DNA from: Anthopleura xanthogrammica
Lineage: Eukaryota; Cnidaria; Anthozoa; Actiniaria; Actiniidae
Direction: 5' to 3'
DNA: 64,000 nt
NCBI GenBank assembly: GCA_964019055.1
Contig: OZ025206.1
Coordinates: forward strand, 24,454,578 to 24,518,577
The notes beneath the pieces are model-generated. The model was given only the letters and a program-made list of their open reading frames with translations. It had not been told where the DNA came from and did no database searches. The stretch's first letter is position 1. Every line of letters begins with the position of its first letter. Made by a program: the position numbers and the translations under genes. This document shows, piece after piece, positions 46,582-58,291 of the stretch.

Positions 46582-47179
46582 ATTTCATACACTTTAAATA
46601 ATCGATTCTGTTTCACAGGAAAAGGAATTCAACATAAGGACTCGAGTTGCAATTCGCTAAGCATTAGACACTAACTCTTCTTACTAAGCTTTCAAATGGC
46701 TACATAACAAGAAATATAATCCAATTCGTCTATATAAGAGAATTTTTTAATTTAAAATTTGCACAATTTAATTAGAGTTTTACCTTAGTGAGACGCCACG
46801 ACATAAGTCAGGAGTAGTAAAATCCTTTTCTTTTTTGTTGTCTGTTTTCCTTAAGTAAGAACAACAATACAGTGTAAAGTGGTATCCAGTGCGGTGTGCA
46901 TGGAATGTAAGGATTTAATAATAGAATGCACGAACTAAAACAATCCACCAAAAATAAACATAACTAAATACCTTAATTCCCCTCGAAGTATTAGACCATT
47001 TTTTCTTAAATCTTCAGTGGTTATAAAAATATATCGATATATGCAGTCTGTTTTTTTGCTGCTTGAAGTTCGACGAAGTACTTTTGAAGCAAAATGGAAA
47101 CAATGTTTACATAAGAGATCGGCCGATACTGCGTACGTGACACAAAGACACGTACATGTCGAACGAAGGCAGGTACCTC

Positions 47180-47452
47180 TGAAATAGTGACTTAGAAATG
47201 ACGTCACTGCAAAATTGAGGTGTCATGAAGCCTGCGAAAATCGACTTACAAAAATTTATATCTGAGATAAATCTAAATTTTCAGTAGAGGTTAGTGATAT
47301 TTTGTATAAAATTTCTATGATATTCATCATTTAGTGAGAAAATGATAAAAAGTATATATTAACCGTCTTCTGGCTACTCGGGATGACACCTCAGTTTTGC
47401 AAATTTTCTCGATTCTGATTAGCTAATATTTTTTCTCAGATCAGCTGGAAGG
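47180..47452. mobile_element. Family C MITE, copy 3
   Basis: Same orientation as the first copy, TGACGTCA at 47199-47206. It ends in CAGATCAGCTGG and is slightly longer because of a middle insertion. Confidence 0.82.
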
Positions 47453-47864
47453 TACTGGTAAAACTATAGAATCCAGATTTTGTTTAAATAAATACAAAAC
47501 AAATTTACAAACAATTAAGAACAACAGCAACTGAAAACAACAACAAATGAAGACATGGAATGAAGGAAATGAAATCCTTACATTCATAATTATTTCAACT
47601 ATTGTCACGCATATCACATTTGAAAGTCACGCAAAGAAAATACCTTTGGTCACGTTCGCGTAACCGCAAGGTAAACAAATATTAATATTTTAATATTAAA
47701 TAGACTACTCTACAATTTTTTTTATTTTCTTCCTTTTATTCTAAAAACAGTACATTTGCAATTGCACCAACAGGTTTTGACCAACTTGACTTAACTAGGA
47801 TTTTTTTCAGTCTTGCGAAATTTCACAAGAATTAAAGTGTACGTCCTGCCACCAAACTATACAC

Positions 47865-47976
47865 GTTTCTCACTCACGGCAGCCATGTTAAAGGCAATAC
47901 AATAGAAATTTACTCTTTGGGAAATAAATTTCCTTGTCACAGAAAAATATTGAACACGATGGCTGCCGTGAGAAAC
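47865..47976. mobile_element. 112-base MITE
   Basis: GTTTCTCACTCACGGCAGCC at the left and ATGGCTGCCGTGAGAAAC at the right. Its middle shares TTTACTCTTTGGGAAATAAA-like sequence with the 46441 element. Confidence 0.78.
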
Positions 47977-48751
47977 CTCTATTTGGGGGATGTCGCTGTT
48001 TTCAAAATTCCATAACTCCAAAATTGCTCAAAAATATTACTTTCAAATCTCCTGACATTAATGAGAAGAGCTAAGGACTTCTGATGAGAGTATAACCATT
48101 CTTCAGTTCCATCTTTTTCCGTCCACATTTAAATTAAACCAGAACCTGTTGAAAGTCTTGTTGAAAGCGGTCTGGGAAAAACATGATATATTTAACACAA
48201 GCGCTGCTAAATTTTGCATGCCCACCTGTTATGTTATTCATAGCACAATAAACCCAAATTAACTTAAAATATCGCGCTAATATGGCGACGACAGCCCTGG
48301 CAGCTGACCAAATAAGGTATATAACTCTCACTTTGGCATAATAAAACACATCTATCGTAGTATTTAGTTTGACCATTCTCTAAACCTCAATTGCCATGCA
48401 TCTCATAGCTATAGCCCCCAGTCAATTCTTCGTTTGCACGTGACATCAAAGCCGCCATGTTGAAAGAATATCTTCCAGCATGGCGGCCATGGCTTTTGTT
48501 ATTTTACTCCCTTGGGAATGAAAGCAAACCAACTGATAATTTAATCTCGATTTTGTGTGGAATATTTCAAAGTGAAGGTCCGTGGAATTTCAAAGTGTTT
48601 GTATTGTTGAAGTTGTGCATTCTTTACTTTACCGTTGGTATTTGTGAATGTTCTGACACTGAAATGAGGCTTACATGAGTCGGTAATCAAGGAACACAGC
48701 AGTATTGTCAAATTCGAAACAAAGTCTATTACGCTCGACTTAACTCCTGCT

Positions 48752-49822
48752 CTAACGACATCTTGAAAAACAGCCGAATATCTTGTGAAATATTTGCCTA
48801 AACTTTGTCTTGACCCTTTTATTGTTGAAGGCATAAGCTACTGGGTTTGCAATACCATTCATGTAGATTAACCACATTGCCACGTGGAAAACACTCTCAG
48901 GAGCTTTTATATTAGTAGTACACGCGTTTACAACTAAGTATGGAAGCCATAAAATAAGATACAATATCAAAAGCAAAAGACCTGTCTTTGCAATCTTATA
49001 TTCTCTGGGCAGTTGAGCCTCGTCTCGTTTTCTGGAGCGAAGATTGGATCGAAGGTTTTGAAACACTCTGCGCATGCTCCGCTTTTTGGGTAACGAGTGC
49101 TGGTCTTTAAGTACCGTCGGCTCACTGTTTGCCCATGAGGGTTGGGCTTCTTCGAACAAATCGCAGGGAGAAAGAATCTGCTGAGAAAGGTCTTCAAAAG
49201 GAGAACAAAGTTGGTTGTCAATAGGTGGCAAAAAGTCATCGGGTTTTAAGGAGCGTAACATATTTCCGTCTTCTTGCGTGACAATAGCACTAGGCGTTAG
49301 TGGGCATTCACTTGATCCATTCTGTAACGCATTCTCTTCATTTGCAGCCGGGGAATCCAGAGAGGAGTTTTGCACATCAGGGCTTTGCGAATCTTGTTCT
49401 TGAGTTATGCTAAGCACAGTATTTACCTGACAACACGCTGGGCCGAGTTTAAGAGTAGTGATTCTTCGGGAATGTTTCCGGATAACTTGAAATATCCTGA
49501 TATACGTGACGAACATGACGGCTAAAGGGATAGCAAATCCTGCGATTGAAAGGAATATGTACAGAGAACAATTTGATGTCCAGGCGGGCGAGCAGTGCAA
49601 AGTTCCCGGATGATACTCATAGTGTGACCAGCCGAGTACTGGGAACGAGGCATAGAGAAGAGCCTGAAACCAAGCAACTAAGATCATGTACACGGCACGT
49701 CTGGAGGTCAGGAGAGTGCGATATTTGGTTGGTTTGTTGACAGCGATGTAACGATCAATGCTGATGCAACAGAGAGTCATTACGATTGCTGAACATGCTG
49801 CAACGCTTAAAAATCCATTAAC
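48752..49822 (-). CDS. Two-exon GPCR, exon 2 (TM3 to C-terminus)
   Basis: Acceptor TTTTTTCCTGCAG ends at 49823, phase 0. Joined to exon 1 it gives a 448-residue receptor. TM3 continues with VNGFLSVAACSAIVMTLCC to DRY (115-117); TM4 has W-F-Q; loop 2 contains HCSPAW and a sequon; TM5 is SLYIFLSIAGFAIPLAVMF. A long third intracellular loop of about 100 acidic/Ser-rich residues is followed by TM6 with LWLPYLV and TM7 with NPVAY (418-422). No lysine occurs in TM7, so it is not an opsin. The tail is only about 26 residues and ends CFSRCR. Loop 2 and the long loop 3 recall amine-like and GPR161-like orphan receptors; assignment is uncertain. Stop TAG at 48754-48752. Confidence 0.92.
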   Translation of the reverse strand, partial: VNGFLSVAACSAIVMTLCCISIDRYIAVNKPTKYRTLLTSRRAVYMILVAWFQALLYASFPVLGWSHYEYHPGTLHCSPAWTSNCSLYIFLSIAGFAIPLAVMFVTYIRIFQVIRKHSRRITTLKLGPACCQVNTVLSITQEQDSQSPDVQNSSLDSPAANEENALQNGSSECPLTPSAIVTQEDGNMLRSLKPDDFLPPIDNQLCSPFEDLSQQILSPCDLFEEAQPSWANSEPTVLKDQHSLPKKRSMRRVFQNLRSNLRSRKRDEAQLPREYKIAKTGLLLLILYLILWLPYLVVNACTTNIKAPESVFHVAMWLIYMNGIANPVAYAFNNKRVKTKFRQIFHKIFGCFSRCR

Positions 49823-50158
49823 CTGCAGGAAAAAATTACAACAGCACGAGTATAAGCATTAGTCACATACTTCTACTTCTGTTTAATTACTCCTCGCGAA
49901 GGGCACGGTCAGCGGCCTTACATTTCAGACCCATTTCAGACCACTTGTCATTCTCTAGAGTATAATTTTTTTCTTAACGTTGAGCATGAGAAGACACATG
50001 AATATAGATACAACTCAAGCAAAGAATCTTATTCTCAAGAGAATGACACGTGGTCTGAAATGGGAAAACATTAAGCCCAAGTTAAAAAGGTCTAGTGCAC
50101 CAATGCTAGTTCTTTCTTTAAAAACATTGTATCTTTGGTCAGTCAAAGAAAAACTCAC
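49823..50158 (-). other. Intron of the two-exon GPCR, carrying a MITE
   Basis: 336-base phase-0 intron with GTGAGT donor and TGCAG acceptor, cutting the frame just after the start of TM3. About 190 of its bases (49905-50095) are a family B inverted-repeat element, so most of the intron is transposon DNA. Confidence 0.85.
49905..50095. mobile_element. Family B palindromic MITE, copy 2 (GPCR intron)
   Basis: Mirrored CATTTCAGACCACTTGTCAT and GACACGTGGTCTGAAATG. Lies wholly within the 336-base intron of the two-exon GPCR. Confidence 0.85.
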
Positions 50159-50434
50159 CGTACAAGCTGCAGTATCTGCGTACGTTCTGTGCTGGTCGCG
50201 TACCAACGTAGCAAGACTGAACGGGATTACAAACAGTGTCAACACCATGTTCGATAAACAGAGGTTTGCAACGAACACATTCGCTGGTCTGCTTCTCAGG
50301 AGTTTGTTTCTGGCGATGATAACACATGTTGTGATGTTAAGAAATGAGGAGATGACCATCAATAGGACTAATGATACGCTCTCGATGATTCGTTCATGGG
50401 ACGGAAGGTCCAGGTTGGTTTGATTGCTGTGCAT
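50159..50434 (-). CDS. Two-exon GPCR, exon 1 (N-terminus to start of TM3)
   Basis: ATG at 50434-50432 opens 92 codons: a short N-terminus with sequon NQT, TM1 (IESVSLVLLMVISSFLNITT), loop 1 with basic RNKLLRSRP, TM2 (NVFVANLCLSNMVLTLFVIP) and the start of TM3 through Cys91-Thr92. The donor ACG|GTGAGT is at 50158 on the minus strand, phase 0. Where most class A receptors have Asp in TM2 (LAxAD) this one has Asn62 (LCLSN), which removes the usual sodium-site acid. The third GPCR exon at 57950-58291 matches in layout, TM2 Asn and intron position. Confidence 0.9.
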
Positions 50435-52731
50435 CGAAAAACCGGCCTATGTTGATGTCCAACTTCTCGATTTAGAATCTAAAAATGAACCAAAATGCAG
50501 CGTGTCAGCAACAAAAAGTTTATTCGAGTTAACTTGCCTTCCTTTCGCTCGACTCATTGAAAAACTACCTCATTAGCTCATTAAACGATGAACGGATCAA
50601 CCGTGTGCCTAAAAGCACTGCAGCTCCTCCAACATTGTAATTGTTTTTCAGCCGGATTTTCAATCTTCACAACATCACGCTAATTTTTAATTTCAGTTAT
50701 TTCAGCTGCTGACGAAAATTGAGGCAAAGGAAAGCGATACTTGATTGTGTACATTAAGCTGTTCGCCAGTTTACACATTAACAACACAAACGAATATTAC
50801 AACTCGAAAATTTGTAAACGAACAGTTGTGTAAATCAATAATTGATTTGGTTAAGAAAAAGAAGAATTCATAATGCATAATTTTAGTGGAATTAACCTTC
50901 ACTTCAAAAGCTAGTCAATGGATGGAGCTGTAATCAGATTGGGTGAAAGGATTGGAAATGTTTACTTGTGTGACTTCATAAAGTTTCATTTTCAGAGAGC
51001 TAGAGAATCGAGTTCAAAGTTATCCATGGTAAAAAAACCAGAATATAATCTAATAAAATATTAATGGAGCTAAAATGTTTCCTACCTGGCTTCAAGACTC
51101 GGCCATTTTCTCCTCCGAGAACTGATTACTTAAGTATCGATAACGATGATTGTGAAAGCTTTGTTTCCTACCGTTGAAGATTGAGCAGAAGCGAATGCTG
51201 GCCGGTTCGAGCAGAAAACACGAGCAACACAAACACGGGATCAATGCTTGACAAATGCTTTGTTATTCTTATATGTGGACGGATTCCAAAATTAGCTTTG
51301 TTTGTTTATTGAAAAAGTATTTTTAATCTAATTGTACAGTTCTACATAAAAGATGTAAACAGATTACACAATTTTGGCGATATTTTTGGTTGCTAATGTC
51401 ATTCACAGCAACGCGGCAAAATTTTGTGTAGCGAAGACAAAGTTGTTTAAAACTTGAAAGTAACATTTCAAGTATCAGTCTTACACTCTAAAGAGATAGT
51501 TCTTGATATTCTACAGATTTAAACAGTTCTTATCAGCGCATTTTGCAATCTTTGATCAGGTATTAAACAAGTTTGTTATCGGTCTGTTCTGTACTGAAAG
51601 AAAGATCAGGGACAAGTGTTCATCTTCAAGTTCTTTTGCTCGTTGTTTACTTTGTTTTCCAACATTGTTTTGTTTTCACTTCAACCGCTCGCCAAACAAA
51701 GCCAAATAAAACTAGCTAAGGATTTCAACAATGATCTGTTATACCACGTATTTTCCGTCATTTTTTCTTCTCCTCGATCCTTTCTATTGTTTTTTGTTTT
51801 GTTCTTATCTTTCTCAGTTCTTAATTGTTCTTTTCTTTTCTGCTTGTTTTTGGTTTTGTTCTTCTCTTACTACTTCTTCTTCAGTTTCTGTAATAACCTA
51901 TGATATACAAATTTAGACAATCTTAGAATTCACTTATGAGCTTTTTATCATTGTCCACGAGCCTCCATGATATGTAAACAGCTGACAATTGTAACTGAAA
52001 TGACCACAAATAAAGTCAACAAAGTCAGAACGACTGACAGTCAATTCATTTGACAAAACATGAATATGTTACTGTCTGTTGTGTTTGAATATATCTGGTC
52101 AAATAAAACGTACAATGTACATGTTATGCCCTCACACGCCAAAATAGTTCATCTTAGCTGCATTTCTCAATTTATGAATTTAGGACTATGTTGAAAGGAG
52201 AATGTTTTTTTTAATTTTTTTTTTATTTTATTTCTGCTTTAAACAGGACTAACTTCCAGAAATCGAGTGCTGAACCGTCGTATGGCAGCGCGAAGCATTT
52301 ACGGCTATGCTGGAGATTTCGGCCCAAACATCCGCTATTCGGGATTTACAGACTGATCAGGAATTTTGACCGCAGCTTAAGGGAGAGGTTAGTCAGCCCC
52401 TAGACCGTAGACGGATTAGCCACTTGCTACGACCAGCAAACCAAACCAAAGTGATGATGAGTTAGAATCCAGTGGGACTCCTATCCATGTGGGATGCGAT
52501 TCATAAAACCGACTCTACATATATTCCGCAAACCACTCTAATGGCAACTCACTGCTTTCCATGTGGGATGCATTTACACGACCTGACAAGCCAACGTTTT
52601 TTAACAAAATAACAAACAAACAAAAAAAGAAGGGAAAACTGCATCCCGTCAGGAATAAGGTAGCTAGGTGCTGTAGGTAGTGAGATATGCAACTGCAATA
52701 GCATGGGCCCCAAGCTTGAATGCATAAAGGC

Positions 52732-53215
52732 CGATTCACACGGTACGTACCCAACTTTAGCTTACAAAACTGTCGCGCGCAAAATGCTTACGCCATCGTA
52801 AGCAAGATTTACGGTCGATTTACACGAAGCAATATACCCCTTGCACGTGACGTCAGAGCAGCTCAATTTGGAGGGCAAAACAAAAGAATTTTAATCTCCT
52901 GAGAATTGGAACTTATTGTCTTGCCCTCCAAATAAAGCTGCATTCCGACTTGCTGCAAGGGGTCTATAGACTTTTTTCGACGTCAAACGAGGAGAATGAG
53001 AATGTCCCAGATGTCGAAACCCAATGATTTCCACCACCAGCATACGGGACTGGAATGCCCCGGATCTTAAAACACAATCGTTATCACTCGTAACATCCGG
53101 GACATGCTCGGACTCCTCGTTTAACGTCATAGACGCCATATTCGAAAGGGTCTATTCGTGTTGTCAGCTTTGAGGAAAATCGTGCCATTAAATCGGCCTC
53201 TAGAATTACCATCAG
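52732..53215. mobile_element. Nest of three inverted-repeat elements
   Basis: An outer element is opened by AGGCCGATTCACACG (about 52728) and closed by TTAAATCGGCCTCT (about 53188-53201). Inside lie a family A copy (52836-52975) with ends CCCCTTGCA/TGCAAGGGGT, and a second element (about 52975-53155) with inverted CGACGTCAAACGAGGAG / CTCCTCGTTTAACGTC arms. Boundaries are approximate. Confidence 0.7.
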
Positions 53216-54193
53216 CAGCGCAACTATGACATGCAACAGTGCAACATGCAACCCGAATTCTGCTGTTTAGTCGCTTATCTTCTAACCAGCAGTGTAAAGT
53301 TGGACGTTAATTAATAAAAGAAAACCGGCCCGTAGTTCCACTCTCAGCGCCCGTGCTTGGTGGCCGCATACACGGCTACGGCACGGGGGCATCCCAACTA
53401 GTTCAGAGTGAATTTTGCTCGTTTTTATTCTCGCTTTCTTCTCAAAACCATCGCGTAAATTTAACTGGATTTTTCATTTATTTCAATTTGATTACTCTAA
53501 ACTCAAACAGTGTATACTTTATTTTCATGGCGCGGTGTGATCATGCTATACTCAACATATTCTATACAACCTTGAGCTTTGATTCAAAAACAGGGCTGAC
53601 ATCATCTTTGCTCTTCTATGTCATTTAAAGCAAAACCCATATGATAAACGAGCAAATAAGTCTTCTTGACTGTTATTGAGACGACTGGTAAAAACCAGAA
53701 GCATGTTTCCATGGCAACCAAAAAATAATATACATACTGTCGAATATTTTAGTGTTTTTAGAGGTGCTGCTGTTGCTCACGGTGATAAATCTCGTCATAA
53801 TTGCTGTACGTGTAGACGGACATGATCCTCGCTAAACGGAAAATGCTGTTGTCTATGAAGCGATGAAATTAATATCAAAAACAATTAGTCGGAAAAAAAA
53901 CTATTATTGAGTAAGCTGGTTGTCATAGCTACGGGGCTCGCTTAACAAAATTTGGCGCCTATTATGTCGTCATACAACACATCTTTTGCGAAGAAGAGCG
54001 GACTTAAATGTGTACGTTTGCATAATTGTAGTAGCCGATATCAGCTTTCCAGAAAGATTGGTGTCGGCTTAGAAACATTGAAGACCCTGAAGGGATTTTG
54101 GAAGGTTGAAGATTATAAATACGACATTATGCAGTTATATCCGATAACTTTTCATATAACTTTTCACTTTTCTCATATTCGTAGAGGAAAAGG

Positions 54194-54329
54194 CAAGAGA
54201 AGAGAAGAGATGAAGAGAAGAGAAGAGAAGAGAAGAGAAGAGAAGAGAAGAGAAGAGAAGAGAAGAGAAGAGAAGAGAAGAGAAGAGAAGAGAAGAGAAG
54301 AGAAGAGAAGAGAAGAGAAGAGAAGAGAA
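54194..54329. repeat. AGAAG pentanucleotide array
   Basis: About 27 units of GAGAA/AGAAG on the plus strand. Confidence 0.97.
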
Positions 54330-54824
54330 AATCCCTAACTCTAACTCTATAACTTGGACAGATTTTGCGTGACTGGGACTGGGATTTTGCACATTTTTGG
54401 GCTGGGAAATGGGATTAGGAACCCCCCTTCAAGACCCTCAGTACACGACTTTGAATTTGCCATACCGTTTCCTACGAAAACCGCTCTATTCGAAACGTAA
54501 GAAATATCTTATTACTTAAAATAATTCCTGGTAATTATTTATTGGTATGATCGCCCCACTGACCTGCATTAGGGATTTTGAATACAGATAAATATATAAA
54601 TATACGCATCGCATTGCATGGGTTTACAGGTTTACTGTCTGTCTGGAGATCTGAGAGATTAGTGGATTAAGTTGGGCTACATAAGTAAAAAGCTTCCGAA
54701 GGAATCTATCACGCAAAAACCTACGTTGACCATGCAGTTATTTGTTAATCTATCGCCTTTATCTATCTTTCTGTATACTTTGTTTCAGAAAAGTTAAAGA
54801 TCTAAGAAAGCTGAGAAGAACAGC

Positions 54825-54915
54825 TAAACAGACCCCTTCTCAGGAGATTGAAATTCTTTATTGGTTTTGTCCTCCAAATTGAGCTGCTTTGACGTCACAT
54901 GCAAGGGGTTTATAC
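54825..54915. mobile_element. Family A MITE, truncated copy
   Basis: CAGACCCCTTCTCAGGAGAT starts it and GACGTCACATGCAAGGGG ends it. Internally it is shortened, lacking the left CACGTGACGTCA part. Confidence 0.7.
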
Positions 54916-55081
54916 TCCAGTTTTGAGTTCTTTGTTGCTCATGGCTAACCTCGATTTTGTGTAGAATATTTACGCGTTTCAGTGAAGGCCCGTGGGATTC
55001 CAAAGTGTTATTGAATTAGTTGTGCATTTGTGGTATTTGTGAATATTCTGACACTGAAATGCTAACCTTGATTAAATGACA

Positions 55082-55398
55082 TAGGCGGCCGGCGGAAGGA
55101 CATAAAAACTGGGGGGGGGGGGGGGGGGGGGGGCTGTAATCGCCAAAATCACCAAAGCAAAAAATAAATAAAATCGTCGAATTAAGCAAAAAATAAACGT
55201 TAAAAATTAAAATCCGATACAGTTAGGCAAAACGTATAAAACGTGTCACCAAACCAAACAGAGAGTAACAAGATTTAATTATTTACAAGGACAAGCAAAT
55301 TGCGATTAGGGGGATCCGGAATTACCCTAAAAAAAGTGGGGGGGCTCAGCCCCCTTCAAGTGGGGGTGCTCTAGTCCCCCCCTAGTCCGCCGCCTATG
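55082..55398. mobile_element. Family D element, copy 2
   Basis: ATAGGCGGCCGGCGGAAGGA and CCTAGTCCGCCGCCTAT are the ends. It includes a poly-G run (55111-55134) and a copy of GTATAAAACGTGTCACCAAA. Confidence 0.78.
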
Positions 55399-55911
55399 AA
55401 TGAGTATGTAATCAAGGAAATTCACAGCAGTATTTTACGAATGCAAAATGTTCTATTGAAGAGATGGACCAAAGTAAAAGAACTGGAACTTGACAGAGCA
55501 CGTGGTTATCATCTGTTCAGTAAATAAGCGCTGCATGTACTGCATACTGGAAACAAACAAGCGAGACGTCTTAGCATATGTCAGAGGTTCTGTACAAACA
55601 CCAGCCGGCCAGCGCGCTATTGAACAAACATCTATTAAAGTAATCAGATAAAGGCCAGTGTTGTTTCGTGTTTTTTTTTTCAAAATGAGTTATATTCATA
55701 TGTATCAATGTATTGAATGGATGAACGAACAGACGACCGAACAAACGGACAGTGGATGGAAGGACGGACGCGTGACGGTGGATGGATGGACGCACGAAAT
55801 TAAAGTGAATGAATGGACGGCCTCCCGTTTTGCTCATAAACACTAAATTTTCAAGTTTCACCAGTTCCTCCTTTAATTCTCACCCCATTCACTTTGAGTT
55901 GTAGGCATGCT

Positions 55912-56182
55912 ATGGATAGATGGATAGAAGGATGGATAGATGGATAGATGGATAGATGGATAGATGGAAGGATAGATGGATAGATGGAAGGATAGATGGA
56001 TAGATGGAAGGATAGATGGATAGATGGATGATAGATGGATAGATGGAAGGATAGATGGATAGATATGGAAGGATAGATGGATAAATGGAATGGATGGAAG
56101 GATAGATGGATAGATGGAAGGATAAATGGAATGGATGGAAGGATAGATGGATAGAAGGATGGATTGAAGGATAAATAGATGG
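55912..56182. repeat. GGATAGAT microsatellite
   Basis: Mixed GATA/GATG/GAAG tetranucleotide units; a related degenerate GGAC/GAAT stretch occurs at 55715-55830. Confidence 0.96.
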
Positions 56183-56332
56183 ACCAACGACAAGTGGAGT
56201 ACTGGCATTGAAAGTCACGGTCAAAAGAAAGAATACCGAGGCTTAAGGGTTCTATGACTGGGAAATAAAGTCTGCTATTAATATTTTCCAGTCTTAGAAC
56301 CCTTAACCCTTGACAACTGACATGCATCCTTC

Positions 56333-56511
56333 AATCCATCCATCCATCCATCCATCCATCCATCCATCCATCCATCCATCCATCCATCCATCCATCCATC
56401 CATCCATCCATCCATCCATCCATCCATCCATCCATCTATCCATCCATCCATCCATCCATCCATCCATCCATCCATCCATCCATCCATCCATCCATCCATC
56501 CATTCATCCAT
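56333..56511. repeat. ATCC tetranucleotide array
   Basis: About 43 nearly uninterrupted CATC units, one CTATC variant at about 56436. The complement of the motif in the 55912 array. Confidence 0.98.
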
Positions 56512-56659
56512 ATCCAACCATTCATTCATTCTTTCTGGCTTTAGGTGTCTCCAATTAGTTCGTACTGAGTGCAAGCTAGGAATTTTGACACATTATTATT
56601 GTAATGCCATTTTATTGAATTCTTTGACCTTTTTTTCATACAACTTTGCACGCTATTGC

Positions 56660-56665
56660 TATTAC

Positions 56666-56719
<54 letters not shown>

Positions 56720-56892
56720 GGTATCTTTTTTTTTTCCTCTGTCGTTTTCAATTATAATAACAAGCGGGTCATGCCTGGGCTTTGTTACTGAATATATAAA
56801 TATTGCTAATTATAGAGTCCTTTCTTAGGTTGAATACCCATAGAATTTCTTCACAATGTTCACATTCTGACTGCATTCCATTTCTGGATCGA

Positions 56893-56971
<79 letters not shown>
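56660..56971. repeat. Two TTA trinucleotide arrays
   Basis: TTA runs at 56660-56719 and 56892-56971, about 170 bases apart. Confidence 0.97.
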
Positions 56972-56974
<3 letters not shown>

Positions 56975-57949
56975 TCATTCTTACGTACACATTCATTGCT
57001 TATGGCTACACCAATGGTGTCCAAAATAACTATCATCTACATACGCCGAATCTTTACCCATCTTTTCTAAAATCTTTACATACTAATGGCGGAATTTTCT
57101 AAAACACGAACAGTGCAGCACAAGTTTGATACTAATCATACAACACGGTTTCAGTAAAGTTCGGCTTTCAAAAAAATCTCATCAGTCATATAGAAATGGC
57201 TTTTTTCATCAATTAGCCTATTCAATCTGAGATCCTTTCTAAAAATTTACAGCTGTCACAATTTTATTCAAGACTGAATCGGATTTGAACGATTACGAAT
57301 TTTGACATTTGTGCAATAACACAGAAATATAGGACAAATGATCTATTCGCATCAGATTTTTGATATATCTCTCTTGGATTCTAGACGTTTTAGGAATATT
57401 GCCCCGGTAGAGCGTTTTACATCCAATAAAGCTCTTGAAAATCAAGATTGAAGTGGATTTGATGGGAATCTAGCTGTACCCTGGGTTACTGCCCACCTTA
57501 TTGCAAAACCGTGTAAACTATATGAAATATTCATATTCAGTAACTCAAACCGTGCGAGAAAACAGTCTCTTGTGAACAAACCGGCTTGACTGCTCTAAGC
57601 GTACTGTTTCAACAGGACATAATCAAATGGCTTTTTCTATGAGATTACTTTAAGTATAGAACGGACTTGTTTCATCTTGTAAGGATTTTTTAAGGCAATT
57701 TTTGGAGAGTTTTTTAGGTTTTGTTTTTTCGAATCATTCTCGTAATGGAAATGGTTCGTTGGCTAGGCTAGGTGTTTAGTAAAGCTTGTCAGTTGATCGA
57801 TTCAGGAAAGTCGAAGTGAACAATTCCTAGTACTTGAGTACTTTAAAACTTGAAGGAATTTAAAACAAATGACTGTCATTTTCAAATACGAAAATTGAGG
57901 TATTTGACAGCTGGAACTGGACAGTGCTTGGAGAAATTGCTCGAGATGA

Positions 57950-58291
57950 ATGAGAAAAGCTTTTAAACAGTTCAAATTGAAGTTGAAGGATATAGAACGA
58001 ACGATGTTTTCTGCAAATCGCTCGAGCAACCGAACATCCAAACCAACTTCTTTGCAATCTGTAGAAATCTTCGAGGCAATTTGCTTGATTATTTTCATCA
58101 TAACGTCTTTATTATTGAATATTTCCATTTGTACAGTGATATGGAGAAGCAAACTTTTGAGGAAAAGAACCACGAATATTTTTATAGTGAACCTGGCCAT
58201 TTCAAACTCTCTTATCGCACTTTTCATCATGCCTTTTAGCTGCCGAGCTGTGATAGTGCAAGTGTGGGACTATGGACACGTATTTTGCACG
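57950..58291 (+). CDS. Third GPCR, exon 1 only (partial)
   Basis: The frame opens right after a TGA; ATG 57950 gives 114 codons and ATG 58004 gives 96, close to the 92 of the paralogous exon at 50159-50434. The second start is preferred because the first 18 residues are basic and lack similarity to the paralog. It contains sequons (NRS, NRT), TM1 (EAICLIIFIITSLLLNIS), loop 1 with RSKLLRKR, and TM2 (IFIVNLAISNSLIALFIMP) with Asn in place of the usual Asp. TM3 begins at VFCT and the donor ACG|GTAAGT has GT at 58292, phase 0, the same position as in the minus-strand receptor. No matching second exon with DRY or NPxxY was found up to 64000; it may lie beyond the window or be lost. Confidence 0.8.

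Larger units (their letters stand above)
45331..48751. other. Intergenic region with several MITEs
   Basis: No coding exon recognised. Inverted-repeat elements are at 46098-46241, 46441-46581, 47180-47452 and 47865-47976. Confidence 0.6.
50435..57949. other. Region between the two paralogous GPCR genes
   Basis: 7.5 kb between the divergent receptor genes; nested MITEs and large microsatellites. No other coding exon recognised. It holds the upstream regions of both receptors. Confidence 0.6.

Noticed and set aside
48541..48834. 97-codon minus frame overlapping the end of the two-exon GPCR
   Set aside because: Different frame from the receptor, no motif; a shadow of its 3' end.
48752..49780. 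GPCR starting at the ATG at 49780 as a 342 aa protein
   Set aside because: That would lack TM1, TM2 and part of TM3; a clean phase-0 junction to 50159 restores a full seven-helix receptor.
55851..56574. Frames of up to 158 codons made of Ile-Tyr-Pro-Ser or Trp-Met-Asp-Gly repeats
   Set aside because: Translations of GATA/GATG and ATCC microsatellites.
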